A model generated the notes under the pieces. It did not search any database and was not told where the DNA came from. It was given only the letters and a program-made list of their open reading frames with translations. A program made the translations under genes and the position numbers. Below are positions 1-13,800 of a stretch of 64,000 nucleotides of DNA, one piece after another. Location of the stretch: positions 101,347 to 165,346 of the forward strand of contig JAQGDQ010000207.1 in NCBI GenBank assembly GCA_030141605.1, in the 5' to 3' direction. The stretch is from Tubiluchus corallicola. Its lineage: Eukaryota > Priapulida > Priapulimorpha > Priapulimorphida > Tubiluchidae. Each line of letters opens with the position of its first letter. The stretch's first letter is position 1.

Positions 1-218
1 TTTGAGAAATTGAGAAAGCTGAGACTACTAAAGCGACACGCGACTGCATGGATGAAATAGCATCAATTACGTCTAAATTCGGAGTAATTTGTGACCAAAA
101 TCAATGAACCTAAATTTCTTCAAAGAAGACAACAAATGCAAAAAATGGAAAATAAAACTGATTGCATTTTACTACGTATAAACTCTTGCAAAAACAAAAT
201 ATGTCGTAAGTTTTCACA

Positions 219-465
219 TACAGTAAGTCCTCGATTAACGACGGTGATTCGTTCCAGCAAAACATGTCACTAAAAGAAACAATGCTTTCTGTCAGAAACA
301 ATGTAGTTGCTTGCAGGAGAGAAATCAATGATGCTTGGCTCATAAATTAAACACTTTATAGATTGCTAACAGTTCAACATTATGTATTCGTTTAATTAAA
401 AATAGCTAGCGTCGTTAAAACGAAATGTCGCTAAGCTGGGTGTCATTAACCGAGGTCTTACTGTA
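219..465. mobile_element. Tc1/mariner-type MITE (247 bp)
   Basis: Begins TACAGTAAGTCCTCG and ends CGAGGTCTTACTGTA, imperfect terminal inverted repeats with TA at both ends. The interior has no ORF. It lies in or just beyond the PPTC7 3' UTR. Confidence 0.75.
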
Positions 466-904
466 CGTTCAAGACAAATACTACTTGCCGAAGAGTTGAA
501 AAATGGTTAACATGTAAGTATATGGAATTAAATCAAGACTTAAGAGACTGATGCAGTCCTGTAGGTAAAAATGGTTATTTAAAGAAATTAGAGTAACCTC
601 AGTAAAGAAAAAATGTTGTTCATAACGTTTTCAGGATAAATTAAAGTAGACATGTTTACAAACTAATATTGCAATAACTAAAAGAAAAATGAAAAAAAGA
701 TTTACAAGCCTATTCTACATTGGTTTATGCTCAACTGAATATAGCACAGCATAAATACCAATTATTTATACCATATATACAAAGTTATTCAAGGAGGAAA
801 AGTTTACACATGTTCCAACTATTTGTTCAGCATAACAGAAGGAAAGTTGCATTTCCGGGCAACAAGTCAGCATTTGATGCTAGCGACAAACGTCTGCTCG
901 TATA

Positions 905-960
905 CTAGTCATGTAGTGACACCATCGCTAATAGCACCGTGATGTCATCAGGTTTGCCTC
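905..960 (-). CDS. PPTC7: PPTC7 terminal coding exon 7
   Basis: Acceptor TATTAG|GA. Encodes [17 protein letters not shown] followed by TAG at 905-907. The GKPDDIT motif is the last metal-site signature of PPTC7, and the few residues after it vary in the family. The 3' UTR runs towards position 1; no confident poly(A) signal was found. Confidence 0.92.
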
Positions 961-3900
961 CTAATAAACAAAATGGATAAAGAACTCCTTCGTTATACGT
1001 GCAAATGAGAAAAATGCAAAAAATAACTTGTCTAAAAATAATCTTGTAACTTCAGTGAAGTTGATAAACAAGTGCTGGTTAAGTTTTGAAAGCACCGCAA
1101 AGTTTTTAAACTAGATAGATAGATAGATATTTTATTTATGAAAATCAAATTTTTTACACGGAAATTACAAAATCAACGTATACCAGATGGCTTTATCAGC
1201 GGGCAGAGCTCGGGTAATGATTTTCGGATTATACTAACCATTAGACCCAACATAGCTGCACAAGGTGTACACACAGTTATACAAATTTAGTTTTAAAATC
1301 TATGAAGCAAAAGAAGCTGTTAACTAAACATTTGTACACTTTTGATAAAAAAATATTTTACCTACATGATAATCACAGTGATGCGGTTATATGTCCGCTA
1401 ACAAAAACCTATAGCATTTTACTCAAAATCTATGCATACAGTTGTAAGTGAAATTTCTAATTGACATTAATTATCCGTTAAATAAATTTGCAATGTTGCT
1501 ATAATTTGACGCGTACAGTGATCTTCAAAGTGCATTTTTGGGGCACTCACACAAAAAATGCTCTTCTGTCTGCATTTTTCTGCAAAGACAGCCTGCACTC
1601 ACGAGGTACATTTGCCATACGAGTAATATCTTGACAACTGTACATTTTGCATACGTTCTTTTTGTCTTTTTTAAAGGACAGCACAAGTCACTTAGCATGT
1701 TATGTTCATTTTACTGCTATCACTTAAACTTAGAAAAGTACAACAAAGAAATTTGCAAAAATTGTCTATAAAGCACAAATGGATTTATACTACTGCTGTA
1801 TAGGAATTTTCAGGCGCGGTGGTAGCCGCCATTCATTTGAAAATCATGATGCAGTTGGTGTCTTCGTGACTTTTCACGAGCGCATCGTGAGCTTTCGCAA
1901 GGACATGCCCGTTAAAATAATTCAATCTTCTGCATCTAACCTAGCATTACTATTACCAAAATTAGTTGTCTAATATTTTGCAAAAACTTGTTATATTGAT
2001 GATGTATATTGATACTGCACTGCTTTTCTTCAACCTGTGTACAAGGTCATTGATGGAAGAATGGACGTTCAAAATGGATGCGCCCAAGTACCTAATGATT
2101 GCAACTTCAAAGTGATTTTACTAATTAGGTGAAGCACATATTGCACTTTTAACGTTAATATCACATATTGCACTTTTATTGTTAATATCACATGTTGCAC
2201 TTTTATTGTTAATATCACATGTTGCACTTTTATTGTTAATATCACATATTGCACTTTTATTGTTAATATCACATGTTGCACTTTTATTGTTAATATATTA
2301 CATATTGCACTTTTATTGCTAATACAACATGTTGCACTTTTATTATTAATATCACATATTGCACTTTTATTGCTAATATCACATGTTGCACTTTTATTGT
2401 TAATATCACATATTGCACTTTTATTGTTAATATCTTTTGCAGATTTTGAAATAAATACAACTTCCTAGAAAGGTTGACCTTTCCTTTAACTGTACAGACT
2501 GACAAAACGTCTAAATAACTGAGTGGTCATGTAGCGACACTAACCTTTTATGTTAATCCCATTAGCCCTGGCGTGTCGTGCGAAAGGAGAAATGTAGTCG
2601 GGATCGTGCGCTAACTGCCGAGCCTTTTCCACCAAGTTTCTGGCTATCTGCTGAATACTTTCGTAGCAGCGATCCTGCAAAAATAGTAAGCATTTAATGT
2701 AACAGATGGTTCACAGAAAAAGCTAACTAAGCTGATTGCGTCGGCAAGTGTTGAACAAATAAACAAACGAAAGAGTTAGGATAAATACTACGTACTTGAC
2801 ATAGTAAAACAATATTTAGTTCTAATAATGAAGTCGTCTCTTGTAAATTTTATGTTTTGGTTTAAAGGAATGGCAACAAATAAGACTTAGCTGATTAGAG
2901 GTTGGAGTTAGCATATTTAGTCCTATGACACACCAAAGCGACCAGCATCTGGCTGCTGAAATACAGCATCCTGCATCTATAGTTCACTTAGACTTAGCTG
3001 ATTAGAGATTAGAGTTAGCATATTTAGTCCTATGACACACCAAAGCGTTCAGAATCTGGCTGCTGAAATCCAGCATCCTGCATCTATAGTTCACTTGGTA
3101 GTGAGTTAACATCAAAGTATCTGGCATCAAATCTCAATGTTCTTTGCAGAAAAACAAAACGGACGATAAGAAATTTATTTTTGCAATACTTTCTTTTTTA
3201 CGTTATTGATTCATATGAACAGGTGTTCAAAAAAATTGGAAGAACTTTCCGCGTCCGCTGTTAAAATCTTTGGTTTAATCACCCACTGACAATACATACT
3301 TACACATGTTCATTCTCGTACTCAAATGTTGGACGTTTTGGTTTATCATTGGCTTTGTGAGATCAGTGAGATTTATAAGAAATGTTGCTGCCTTGACACA
3401 ATGAAAGCAAAATTTGTTTGAAGGTGTCACTCAAAGTTCCCGAAGATTGAATTAGCAATAATACAGGGATACAACAGCATCCCTCCCCCTGCATTACCCC
3501 CACCTAACCATAAAGATAGGAGTCTTATGCACATGACTGATAGGGGCATGATCTGCGAGCCATTACGCATGATTTGTATTGACTATTTCCATGTGTCCGT
3601 GAATGCTATGCGTATATATAAAGCCCACGATACTCTTTCTGCCATGTTGGTTCCTTGTTCATGGAGACTGGAAATAATGATTTTTGGAAGTCATGTCTCT
3701 GAAACTTCAAGGTAACAGTAATCAAGAAATAATCTCAGCAGTGTCACTAGCTTATCACTGTCATATTAAATGCAAAATTGAAAAGAAAACACAATTTTTA
3801 CGTGCATAACACTTTACAGGGATAGGAACAATACGATGTGTATAACTACTTGGTGAAGGAATTGCAACTGGATGCAGGACAGCATAATTACCGTATTTTC

Positions 3901-4851
3901 CCATGTATAAGAGACCCTTGTGTATAAGAGACCCCTTCAATTTTTAGGCAAAAATTCTGGAAAAAAGTTTTTTGGTAATGAATAACTTTATTCATCATAG
4001 AAATCATTAAATTCCTCAAGTCTCTTCTCCGTTCTCATTGCTCTCCACCATCTCTCTAGCAATCCTCCTCCCTTGCTCCATGATCATCTTTGTAGACACT
4101 GACAATCCACTCATCCTCTGAGATTGGACCCAGTGTTTCAGTGACTTCTCCAGGTTTGGCCAAGTCGCAGGTTTAGGATAAGAATATCGCTTCATAGTCG
4201 AACGCGACACGCCTTGCTTAAGCTGACTCATCTCGTTGACCTCTGTCGACGTATCAATGACGTCGACGGGCATGCAGAGAGCTTATGCAGATGCGTTGAT
4301 TGGCTGCAGAACAATCGATTTCTCTCCAATACCAAAGAGACATTTAAAAAAATAATAACTTACCCGGTACATTAATTTTATCATTAGAATTTAGCCATGG
4401 AGAAGATTTATTGAAAGGAAACTATAATTATTCGAAATAAAACAGTTGTAGAGCACTTATTTCTTTAAAATCATTAGTGTCACAATTTATGCATCTTATT
4501 GAAAAGACTTACTCCCATGTATAAGAGACCCCCTATTTTTAAAGTGAAAATTCTGAGCAAAAAAGGGTCTCTTATACACGGGAAAATACGGTAGTGCGCT
4601 TCTCCCACCTCTCTAAAACTCAATTGAAGAAACATTACTGCGTGTAGGTCTTGGTCCTGAAGTGACCAACACCTGACCAGGAAGCCAATCAGGGGAAAAA
4701 GTTACAGGAAACTTGAAAACTTGCTAAATCGCCATGGAAATGGCAGTTTCTCATCTGCCTATTGCTGCGTAATGCGTATTCGGGACGAGACCACGTTCGA
4801 GTGGATACAGATCACGCATCGAGCATTATGGGTTGTACATTACATACATAC

Positions 4852-4883
<32 letters not shown>

Positions 4884-7800
4884 AATGATGATAAGTCTTT
4901 ATTAGCCTCTTTTTGCAGACAAATACATCTGTACTAACACAGACACTAGACAGAGTGAATTCTACAATATTACATTTTTGGATTCTGTAATTAGCTTTTC
5001 TAATTTGGGCGTATAACATTTCTTACAGTGATATTACAGTGATAAACAAGAAGTATTGAAGTGCGTGCTAAAATCAAGGTTGTTAATGCAGCAAGTTTCC
5101 TGTGAGGTAACATAAAAATGCAGATAAATTGATATACCAAATTATTAAATTCTAATTCAATGTTTAAATCCACAAGAGTTACAATCAGTAATCTCAAGAA
5201 CTACACAAATTTAATCTCTATTTTACTAGAAATTAACAGCAGGATCTTAAAATAAAAGGGTTCTTTACAAAGTAGGTTAGTGCCGATATTAAATTTTCAA
5301 TTTTGGTCCAATACACAATATTTAAATTCTCATTTCCCATTTGGTTTAGTAGTACATTTCGCCTATTTGCGTCGACTCGAGGACATCGGTATATCAAGTG
5401 TTCTGGATTCTGGGCTTTCATGCCACATTCGCAAAGCTCATCTCTAGCAAATCCAATATGACTCATCAATTCATTGAAATTTCTCTGTCCAGTCAATAAC
5501 CTCACTGCTGCTTCTTCTACTCTTCGTTCGGGTTTTCCAACTTTTAAAGTAAGAGTCGGATCTAAATTTTTATGCGACAAATTGGCTGTAGTTTCAAAAG
5601 TGGAAGTGTTTCCATTACATACACATGGAAACACTTCCACGTATTTAAATTTAAACTGATGTACACACTGAGTACACATCACAGATCACTCACGCGACAC
5701 GGCGTTCTAGCTTAAGACTGCAGTAAAGAACAGCAATACCTTTTATGCTAAACAAAAGGCAACAACTAAACCAATGGAAACGCTTGCATGTTGAAAAGTC
5801 AAATTTCCCACTTTCTAGTCCTAATTTGTGCTGCACGTAGAGTAATTTATGTAGAACTGGATTGTCATAGCCAAATAACCTTGAGCAACATCTAGCATTT
5901 GCACATGATGTAATAAAGATCCTGGACAGAATACTAATTTGGATCATACAAAAATACAGTCAAATCGCATTATAATGACCCTCTTCATAACGCCAACCTT
6001 GCTTAACACCCATATTTTTGGCAAAAGAAAATGTCGATATTTATTTTCATTAATTTGTTTAATGTATTTATTAATGCCCCTTCTTATAATGCCACACTTA
6101 ATACAGAGCCAATTTTTTTGCAGTTCCAATGTAGGCAGCACAAAGAGGTTTGAAGGAAGACCAAACGATTGTTTAGACTCAATCTCATTTTAATTTACTG
6201 TCCAAAATATACATTTTCTTGCCTATAAAAGTTAACAATTGTTCCTTATATTTGAATAATTAGCTTAGAAAGTTAATTAACGGCAACCGAACACAGCTAT
6301 TGCTTACGTCAGAAACTAACCACAGTTTGTGCAGTGGCAGGCATCTCCCTTGCGGATCAAGCACGTTTGCGTAAGTTTTACAGTACTGCTTAAACGCATG
6401 ATGTAACGAAAATGGGCTTACGTCATATGACGCCAAAAACTAACACTGCAGTTCATGACCATATCACAGTGCCACCTTCTATTTGTCGGCCACGCGCACG
6501 TGACAAAAAGGCGCCCCATTGCCAATCTTAGTAGATTCACTGAGCAGCCTCTTTGAAAGTTTAACAAAATTTGAATATCCGAGGTAATTGTTATTCAATC
6601 TAAGCTTTGATTTAAAAAAAGCTTTTGTAGTTTTCAATATTTCAGAGCATTCTTTATTCTGAACTAATATTTACACGAAAATCCAGTTTTGCTTTAAGTA
6701 TATAATATTTAGAAGTTGTGTGCTGGGTTGTGTGACTAGCATGAACAAGTGTAGAAAATGAAAATGTATATTAAATATACATGTGCAGGATCACTGTGAA
6801 AAGGAATGATGAAGGAACTGTGAAAGAAGAGAAAAGCTAATAATAGAAGCTGACATTTATGAAGGTCATAAGACATGCAAACTATGTTACACTCATTTAC
6901 AGAATATTAATTAAGGAATTTATGGTAAAAAATCTCTAAAATTTAATGACGTCTTATTATTTTTACATAATTACCTATTATTAGCCCGTTTGCCCTGGGA
7001 AATAACAAGGCTAGAATGTGGCCGGGTCTCAACTTAATCCTAAGCCATACTGTATTCATGATCGTTTCATAAATTTTATTTCTTTTCAATTGCTCAGAAG
7101 TTAATGTTCATGTAAGTTCACAGCAGTGGGTATGAAAGTCGAAACTCAAAATATACTATGAATGTATGTAAGATAGTCTAACAAAATAGCTTTAGCCATG
7201 CGTAAAGAGGTAAGGTTTTTAGCCGAGTGGTCATACTGCATGTTTAGTAACAACGGTTAAGCAACACCAAGCCTGATCAGAAGCTGGATGGGTGACTGCC
7301 AGGTTCAATACTCTCTCTGGCATTTTCATTCTCCGTACTGATTCTGGCCATTTACCGGTACCTGTGATGCATTTCAAATTAACACCCGAATATGACTAGG
7401 CCGCCTCTACTGGCTCAAAGTCTCATTTTAAAGGATTATACTTGACAAGGAGATCTTGTCATGACCAGAACCATCTACATAAAGTAGGTATCATCACGGA
7501 ATGTGTCAAACTGAACAAAAAATGGTTAGATTGCCGATAAAATGGATGCCAAAGTAAACATTTAAGCACCCACCCCTCGGTCACAGATTAACACTTTCTT
7601 CACAGTTGTTCAAACAGGTAAAACAAATATTTACATTACGCGTTAAACCGACGATTAACATGTATTGATAAACACGCCATTATAATAGAGTTGCAGTTCG
7701 AGGTGAGGATTCTCTACCAGAAAGCGAATTCCGATCGAATAGAATTTGTGACTTTCGAATTCGAATCAAACCGAGTTTCGTCATTTTCGAAACTGAATTG

Positions 7801-10800
7801 AATTCGAATTTTTGAATCACGAATGAAAGCAGTCTCACAAAGATAACTTGATTTTGTTCTGCAGTAAAAACACTAATAGTTTATTTTAAAAATTGTGCAC
7901 AGCTAAGTTGTGCTGAATGCATGATGTTTCAAGCTTTTTAATGATAAAGAGTGAATACACTCATATCTCGGTTTGGTGGACATCGCTTTCACGGATATTG
8001 GAAGAATCGGACAAAACCCAGTGCCCTAAAAAGTCCCGCATACTACGGACATAGCCTGTTGTTTTAGCTGATCGCTAGTTGGCAGGTTGTCACTTTGTTT
8101 ACATCACTACATCAGTGCAACCTCTACGTATAAAAATATAGAATCAATTATGCAGAATCATTTTAGTCAAATGCCGACAGTTTCTATATACTTTTGCATA
8201 GGAGCACCAGGTACTAGACATTTTTGAAACAATTAGGCGATCAATTCTGCATTACCTTGAGTCTAATACATAGGGCCTACTGTATTAGCTTAACATAGAA
8301 GCGCCTGTATTAATGTGGAAGCGTCGCAGAGGAGGTCAACAGAAGCATTTCTGGCATCAAACCAAGAGCGATATTGTGTCTCCTCTTGGGCTCGACCGCT
8401 ACCACCAAGTTTCCGATGATCTCACAGAGCTGCCGTCGTACTTCGAGGACCGGAAGCAGTGGCGTGCGATGGTTCTGGATGCCACCTGTGCCGGCCTGCC
8501 TCCACCTGGTGGGGGCAGCAAGTAATGTAATTAGCTTAGTATCAGTAAATACGGACAACTGAAAAATTCGGACCTACTTCTCCCCACTTTTGTCCAGCAA
8601 ACCGAGATACGAGAATATTTGTACAGACATGAATGTATCAACGATTCTCATTTATAATGCCAAATTCACTTGATAACAAATTTGAAAGATGCAAAATGTT
8701 TATCATACCCTTAATTTGGACAGCTCTCGACAGATCAGCTCTTCTGACATGTTATCAAACAGGCCGTCCGATGCCATGACGATGACATCTCCTTCCTCGA
8801 CGTTGAACGAAGAACTTTCTGCGGCCGAGGGACTACAACAGAAAATATTATTACCAAAACCAGCGCAAAAAAGGTTTACACACTTGCTTAGTACATCTTT
8901 GCAAGAGTTCCGAGGTAAATATAAGTTTTCTTGATTGCTGTCAAAATAATATGTTACGGCAAGTACAATAGGAATAATAACATATAATATTAGTTAGTAA
9001 AACTTAATATTGAAATAGTATTGCTAATTATTAATGATAATTTATTTTTAAAGTGCATAAATCGGCAATTATTGTCACCAGATGGTGCTATAAAACAGGT
9101 CTACAAAAAAATTTAAGCATACAATAAAAAAAAATCACAAGACAACTAATTAAATGATATAGTAAAAATGGGCTTTAAGACTCACGCTAATTTAACGTTA
9201 CAATAAGAAGATGGGTTTAAGATTCATTTTAAAACGATTATAATCAGCAATAGAATGCAAGCTAAATGAAAGTTTATTCCATTCACGCGGAGCTGCACTG
9301 GCAAAAACACTTATTGCACTATATTGCAGGTTTTTACAGTGTAGAGACATTTAATGTGTTAATAAAAGACATTTTTTCAATGCATCTATTTAAAATGTTG
9401 TTTAAACGGGTTGCTTTAAACCCTCAGTTCCCAAACTGGGGTACTAGTACCCCTTGGGGGTACCAGCGAACACCACAAGGGATACATGAGAAGCCTCTTA
9501 GACAATTTTAAAAAAGTGTTTTATAATAATCAGCAGGTGATTCAGACATCTCTGCTGACAGTGCCAACAATCTGTGGTATTTGGCCGAGGTCTTGACCCC
9601 TGTCCACTGTAAAGCTGTTAGTAAACTTCTGTGTGTTTCCTGTGTGAAGCAGGCTTTTCAACGATAGTGACAATCAAGACGAAAGCCCGAAATCGCCTTG
9701 ACATCTGCGAAGACATGAGAGTCAGTCTGTCGAAAAGCGATTAAAAAAGTTGCTTTCTGCCATGCCACAGCAGCCGTCTCATTGAACTCTCACTTAGTGC
9801 ACTTGATTGGAGCAATACGTATAATATATATAATAAAAATATTCGTGACATTACGTCAGTAGTACATGGGTACGTTAGGAACCGGGGCTTTAAACTGCAT
9901 TTGTTGGTATGATATTTTAATTAGTATATACATGAGTATCTTAAATCATTGAACTAAATGATTGGCTGAATGGTTTGCAGAAGACCTACACAAAAGGTTT
10001 TGACATAGAGGCAGTCACAATATGCAAGTGTTAAAATTGTTTAGCTGCTGGACGAACCTACAGTTTGGCAGCCATTAACAAGATGTAAAACTGGTTAATA
10101 TATCGTTGTTAAACAGTCTAGAAATTCATTAGAGTGTTTAAATTAACATCTTACAACACATTTGATAAAATGGTACTTTTTATTTTTAATTTTTAATGTC
10201 TTTAAATTTAATGTTTCTTACAAATTTCAAATGTATTTTATTGCTCAGCTTGCTAAGACTTTAAATGATGCAGTGGATATGATAGTGCGCTATGTAAATA
10301 GATTTTACATTACATTACATTAATAACATTTAGGTCAAAAAACTGCATTTCCAATAACCAGCTGTACAGTTACAAAATTTATTGTATAAATACTTTTTCG
10401 TGTAGTAATTACTTATTTTGCTTAAATATTTTATAATTACTTGCTTTGAAGGGGCTGGGAACTCATACAGGTCGGATTTCTAAAATCAGACGAAGAAAAT
10501 GTTTTCAAAAGTGTGAAAAACTGCAGGCAAAGAACTATTCAAAGACGTCCTAGATAAAAGCTACAGTTAAATGTCAAGGACTTTTAGTGTAACATTCCCG
10601 GAGTCTATCCCATCAGGGAAAATAAACATCCAGAAGGAGAAATATGCACCGAGTAGCTGCCTAGTGCCTTGTGTTCATTATGTACTAGTAACTACTGATT
10701 TATTGACTAAATGTTTAGTTAGTTGCTCAAAGGACAATAAAACTTAAAACTGCATCAGTTAACATTTAATTTTAATTGTAACTAAAAATTAAACGCACGC

Positions 10801-13800
10801 TTAATTTTAAATAAAAGTACTGTTTTGCCTAGCAAAAAACAGATTATTCAATACAAATCACAATGCATATATCACTTTATTGCAAACTTTTCCATACTCG
10901 TAATTCCAATAATAAATTAATAGTCAACATTGTACTGCTACTACCACCACGGCTACCACCACCACTACTAGTACTAGCAATATTATTGGGGTAGCCGAGT
11001 CAAGATGACAGAGACCCGATAAGGTACCCCTTCAACCTACGCAAAGCAACTAAAGATAAATTATAATGTTATACAGTTACATTTTAGCATAATTCATTGT
11101 AGTTATATATTGTACTGATAATTTTTATTAATACAAATACTATATATAATTCAATTCAATTTTTTTATTCGCTAGATAAACAACAGACGCTTTTGCATCA
11201 CAAAGTACATAAATTAATTCTTAAAGTAAGTACAGATACAAACATTAATTTTAGTGTTGGAGACTTAGGAAGCAAAGCTTACAAGAGGCCACCAGAATCA
11301 GTAATGAAAAAATATTAATAACATATTACCGATAGTTATAAAGAGCTATAGAACGCATGTTTTAAAACACGAGACTAAAACAATCTTTTAGAGTTACATC
11401 AGTCATATAGTTATAATTATTATTGTATCGTCGTCGTCATCATCATCAGCTTCTTTGTCGTCGTCATCATCATCATCGTCATTGACATCGTCATCATCAT
11501 CATAATTATATAAGGCAGTATATAAGGGCAGCTGGTTTCTTTTAATACAGATGATACAGTACGACATGACGATGACGCGTCTGCTTATCATTTAGAATAC
11601 AGCGGCCAGATCATATTAAAGACTTCAAAAATGGTACCCGCTGTCACCCTGTCTGACTTTAATGGGTTAAGGGGGTTGATAATAATCTCTCATGTAGTCG
11701 TAGTTTGTTATTTATAGTCGGCAATGAGAGCTGAGTATAAGCCCGCGTTAACACTTGACCCTAACACCAATTTCAAATAAAGATTATTTATATAGTGCCT
11801 GATATTATAAATGAATCATTTTTAGATCACGAATAAAATGTTGAATACCCTTTATGGTGTCACAATAAAGGGTATTAAACATTTCATTGCTGTTAAGCAT
11901 GGTAGGTCTCAAGAAAGCTCTCAGTAAAGTACACTTTTAAGTAATATCTCTTAGATCAGTGGTTCCCAAAGTAGGGGTAAATTACCCCCGGGGGTAATAT
12001 GTTTTTTTGTGGGGTAACGGGCACCCCTCTGAAAATTTTTAAAACTTCGCTCGGAATGCATTTTACGTAGATTTCTTCTTGAGTTGGAGAAGTAGTACTA
12101 GGTGGGGGGTAATGGACACGACCGGGTTTCCCGATTTGGGTAACGGTCAGAGAAAGTTTGGGAACCACTGTCTTAGATAATGAAAGAACTGTCATGTTCA
12201 CAGTATACACTACTGTCATGGCTGCTACACTGCGTATCATGCAGCTTCACAAAAGGCTAGTCTAATAAGCCTTTTCACAGTTCAGGGCCTGATCATGGTC
12301 GCTAAAAGGTCAAAGGTTAAGTGTACCAGACAACACATTTGTTTACACTTGACAAGGCCTCGCAGCCCATGCTATTGTAATAGTAACAGTTAGCTAGAGC
12401 CTTACCTAGTTCATTTTTTCTTGTTCCCAAGCAAGGTCCTGCTAGTAGATCACTCTACGCATAGACTAATGCATAATTAAGTGAAGTTCACGTAAAACAA
12501 TTGAAGCTACTGAACTTTGAGTTACCCATATGTCATCTGACGATTGTAGTTAAGACGCGTTGCTGTGGTACACTTAACCTTTGACCTACAGCAATTGCAC
12601 ATGCGCACAACGAAACTATGAAAAGGCTTATAGAACAGACATCATTATCGTACATGCTTCAGTCACACATGCGCAGAGTCGTTCCGAACGTGATGTCACT
12701 TCCGCTTTCTTCCCGGATTTTTCGTTTTTCGCAAGAAGTCTGTGCGGCGCTAAATTTCAAGTGTTTGAATGCAAGTTTATAAAAAAATAAAGCCGCTTTT
12801 TTGCATGAGGCTAGTCAATAAGGAATTTTGACAGCAAGAGTCTACCAGGGTCAGTGGACCTTCAAGAGCAATGCCATTTCATTGTTTTACTTTGACATGA
12901 CTGATTTATATACAAAAATACAAGCAGAACAAAAATTACACAGAGATTGTAATTAGATGCAGTTACAATTAATTAATTACATAGTCATTACCGAACGCAA
13001 TAAAGACATTCTCTCCATTTTTTTCTAAAGGAAGAAGTAAAGAAAGCATGACATTTATCTAACTGTTTACAAATACCGCTAGTACAAAGACTGAATATGC
13101 ACTTTTGACTGATAACGTTGAAATACTTACAATCGAAATTTGTAGTAACATTTCTAACACTAGCCTTGCAAGTATACAAGATTTTCTAATGGAGATGTTG
13201 TAAGCAACTTTTACTTTGCCCAGCGAAATGTAGCTATAGAGTTAAAACTACTGCAGTAGGAATTGAATACTTCTTAACAGCCAGTGAGGAAAACTTGCCG
13301 AAACGTTTGATTAATTGGTTAACTCTAGAATAATGAATTGTTCTTTCTCTAATAATGACAAGATTGCCTTCATTATTTTCAAAAACAATGTGCCCGAAGT
13401 ATCTGTCCTGTTTGGGGGGGGGGGGGGGGCTTTATACAAACACATTCTATACTGATGAAAGTTTGTGCAACTTTTTTAAAAGCAGGTGACTTTATCGAGG
13501 CCAATTTGGTCTTTTGATCACCCAGCCAATCCTTTCAACAGTACTCACTTGACACATCAAGTAGGGGTTATCCAACGAATTTTACAACTCTCTAGTAACT
13601 TAATGGCTTTTCTATTGAAGAATTTTCTAGGCAGATATCATGTCAACGGAGCAATAAACCTTCACTTAGGCAACATGCCCTGGAATTTCTGAAGTTTATG
13701 ACGTAATTAACTTTACCGACTATCACGAAATAAAGGCTATAAAAGCTCCTTTGGTCGTTTGCCAGAACAATGCGCTGTGTAAAATTGACGTCATAGTTAC

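Noticed and set aside
2069-2505. ORFs with repeated VQHVILTIK units
   Set aside because: Product of the 27-bp minisatellite in a PPTC7 intron.
7214-7330. Functional 5S rRNA gene
   Set aside because: The 5' third and several paired stems are lost, and no T-run terminator follows at the right distance.
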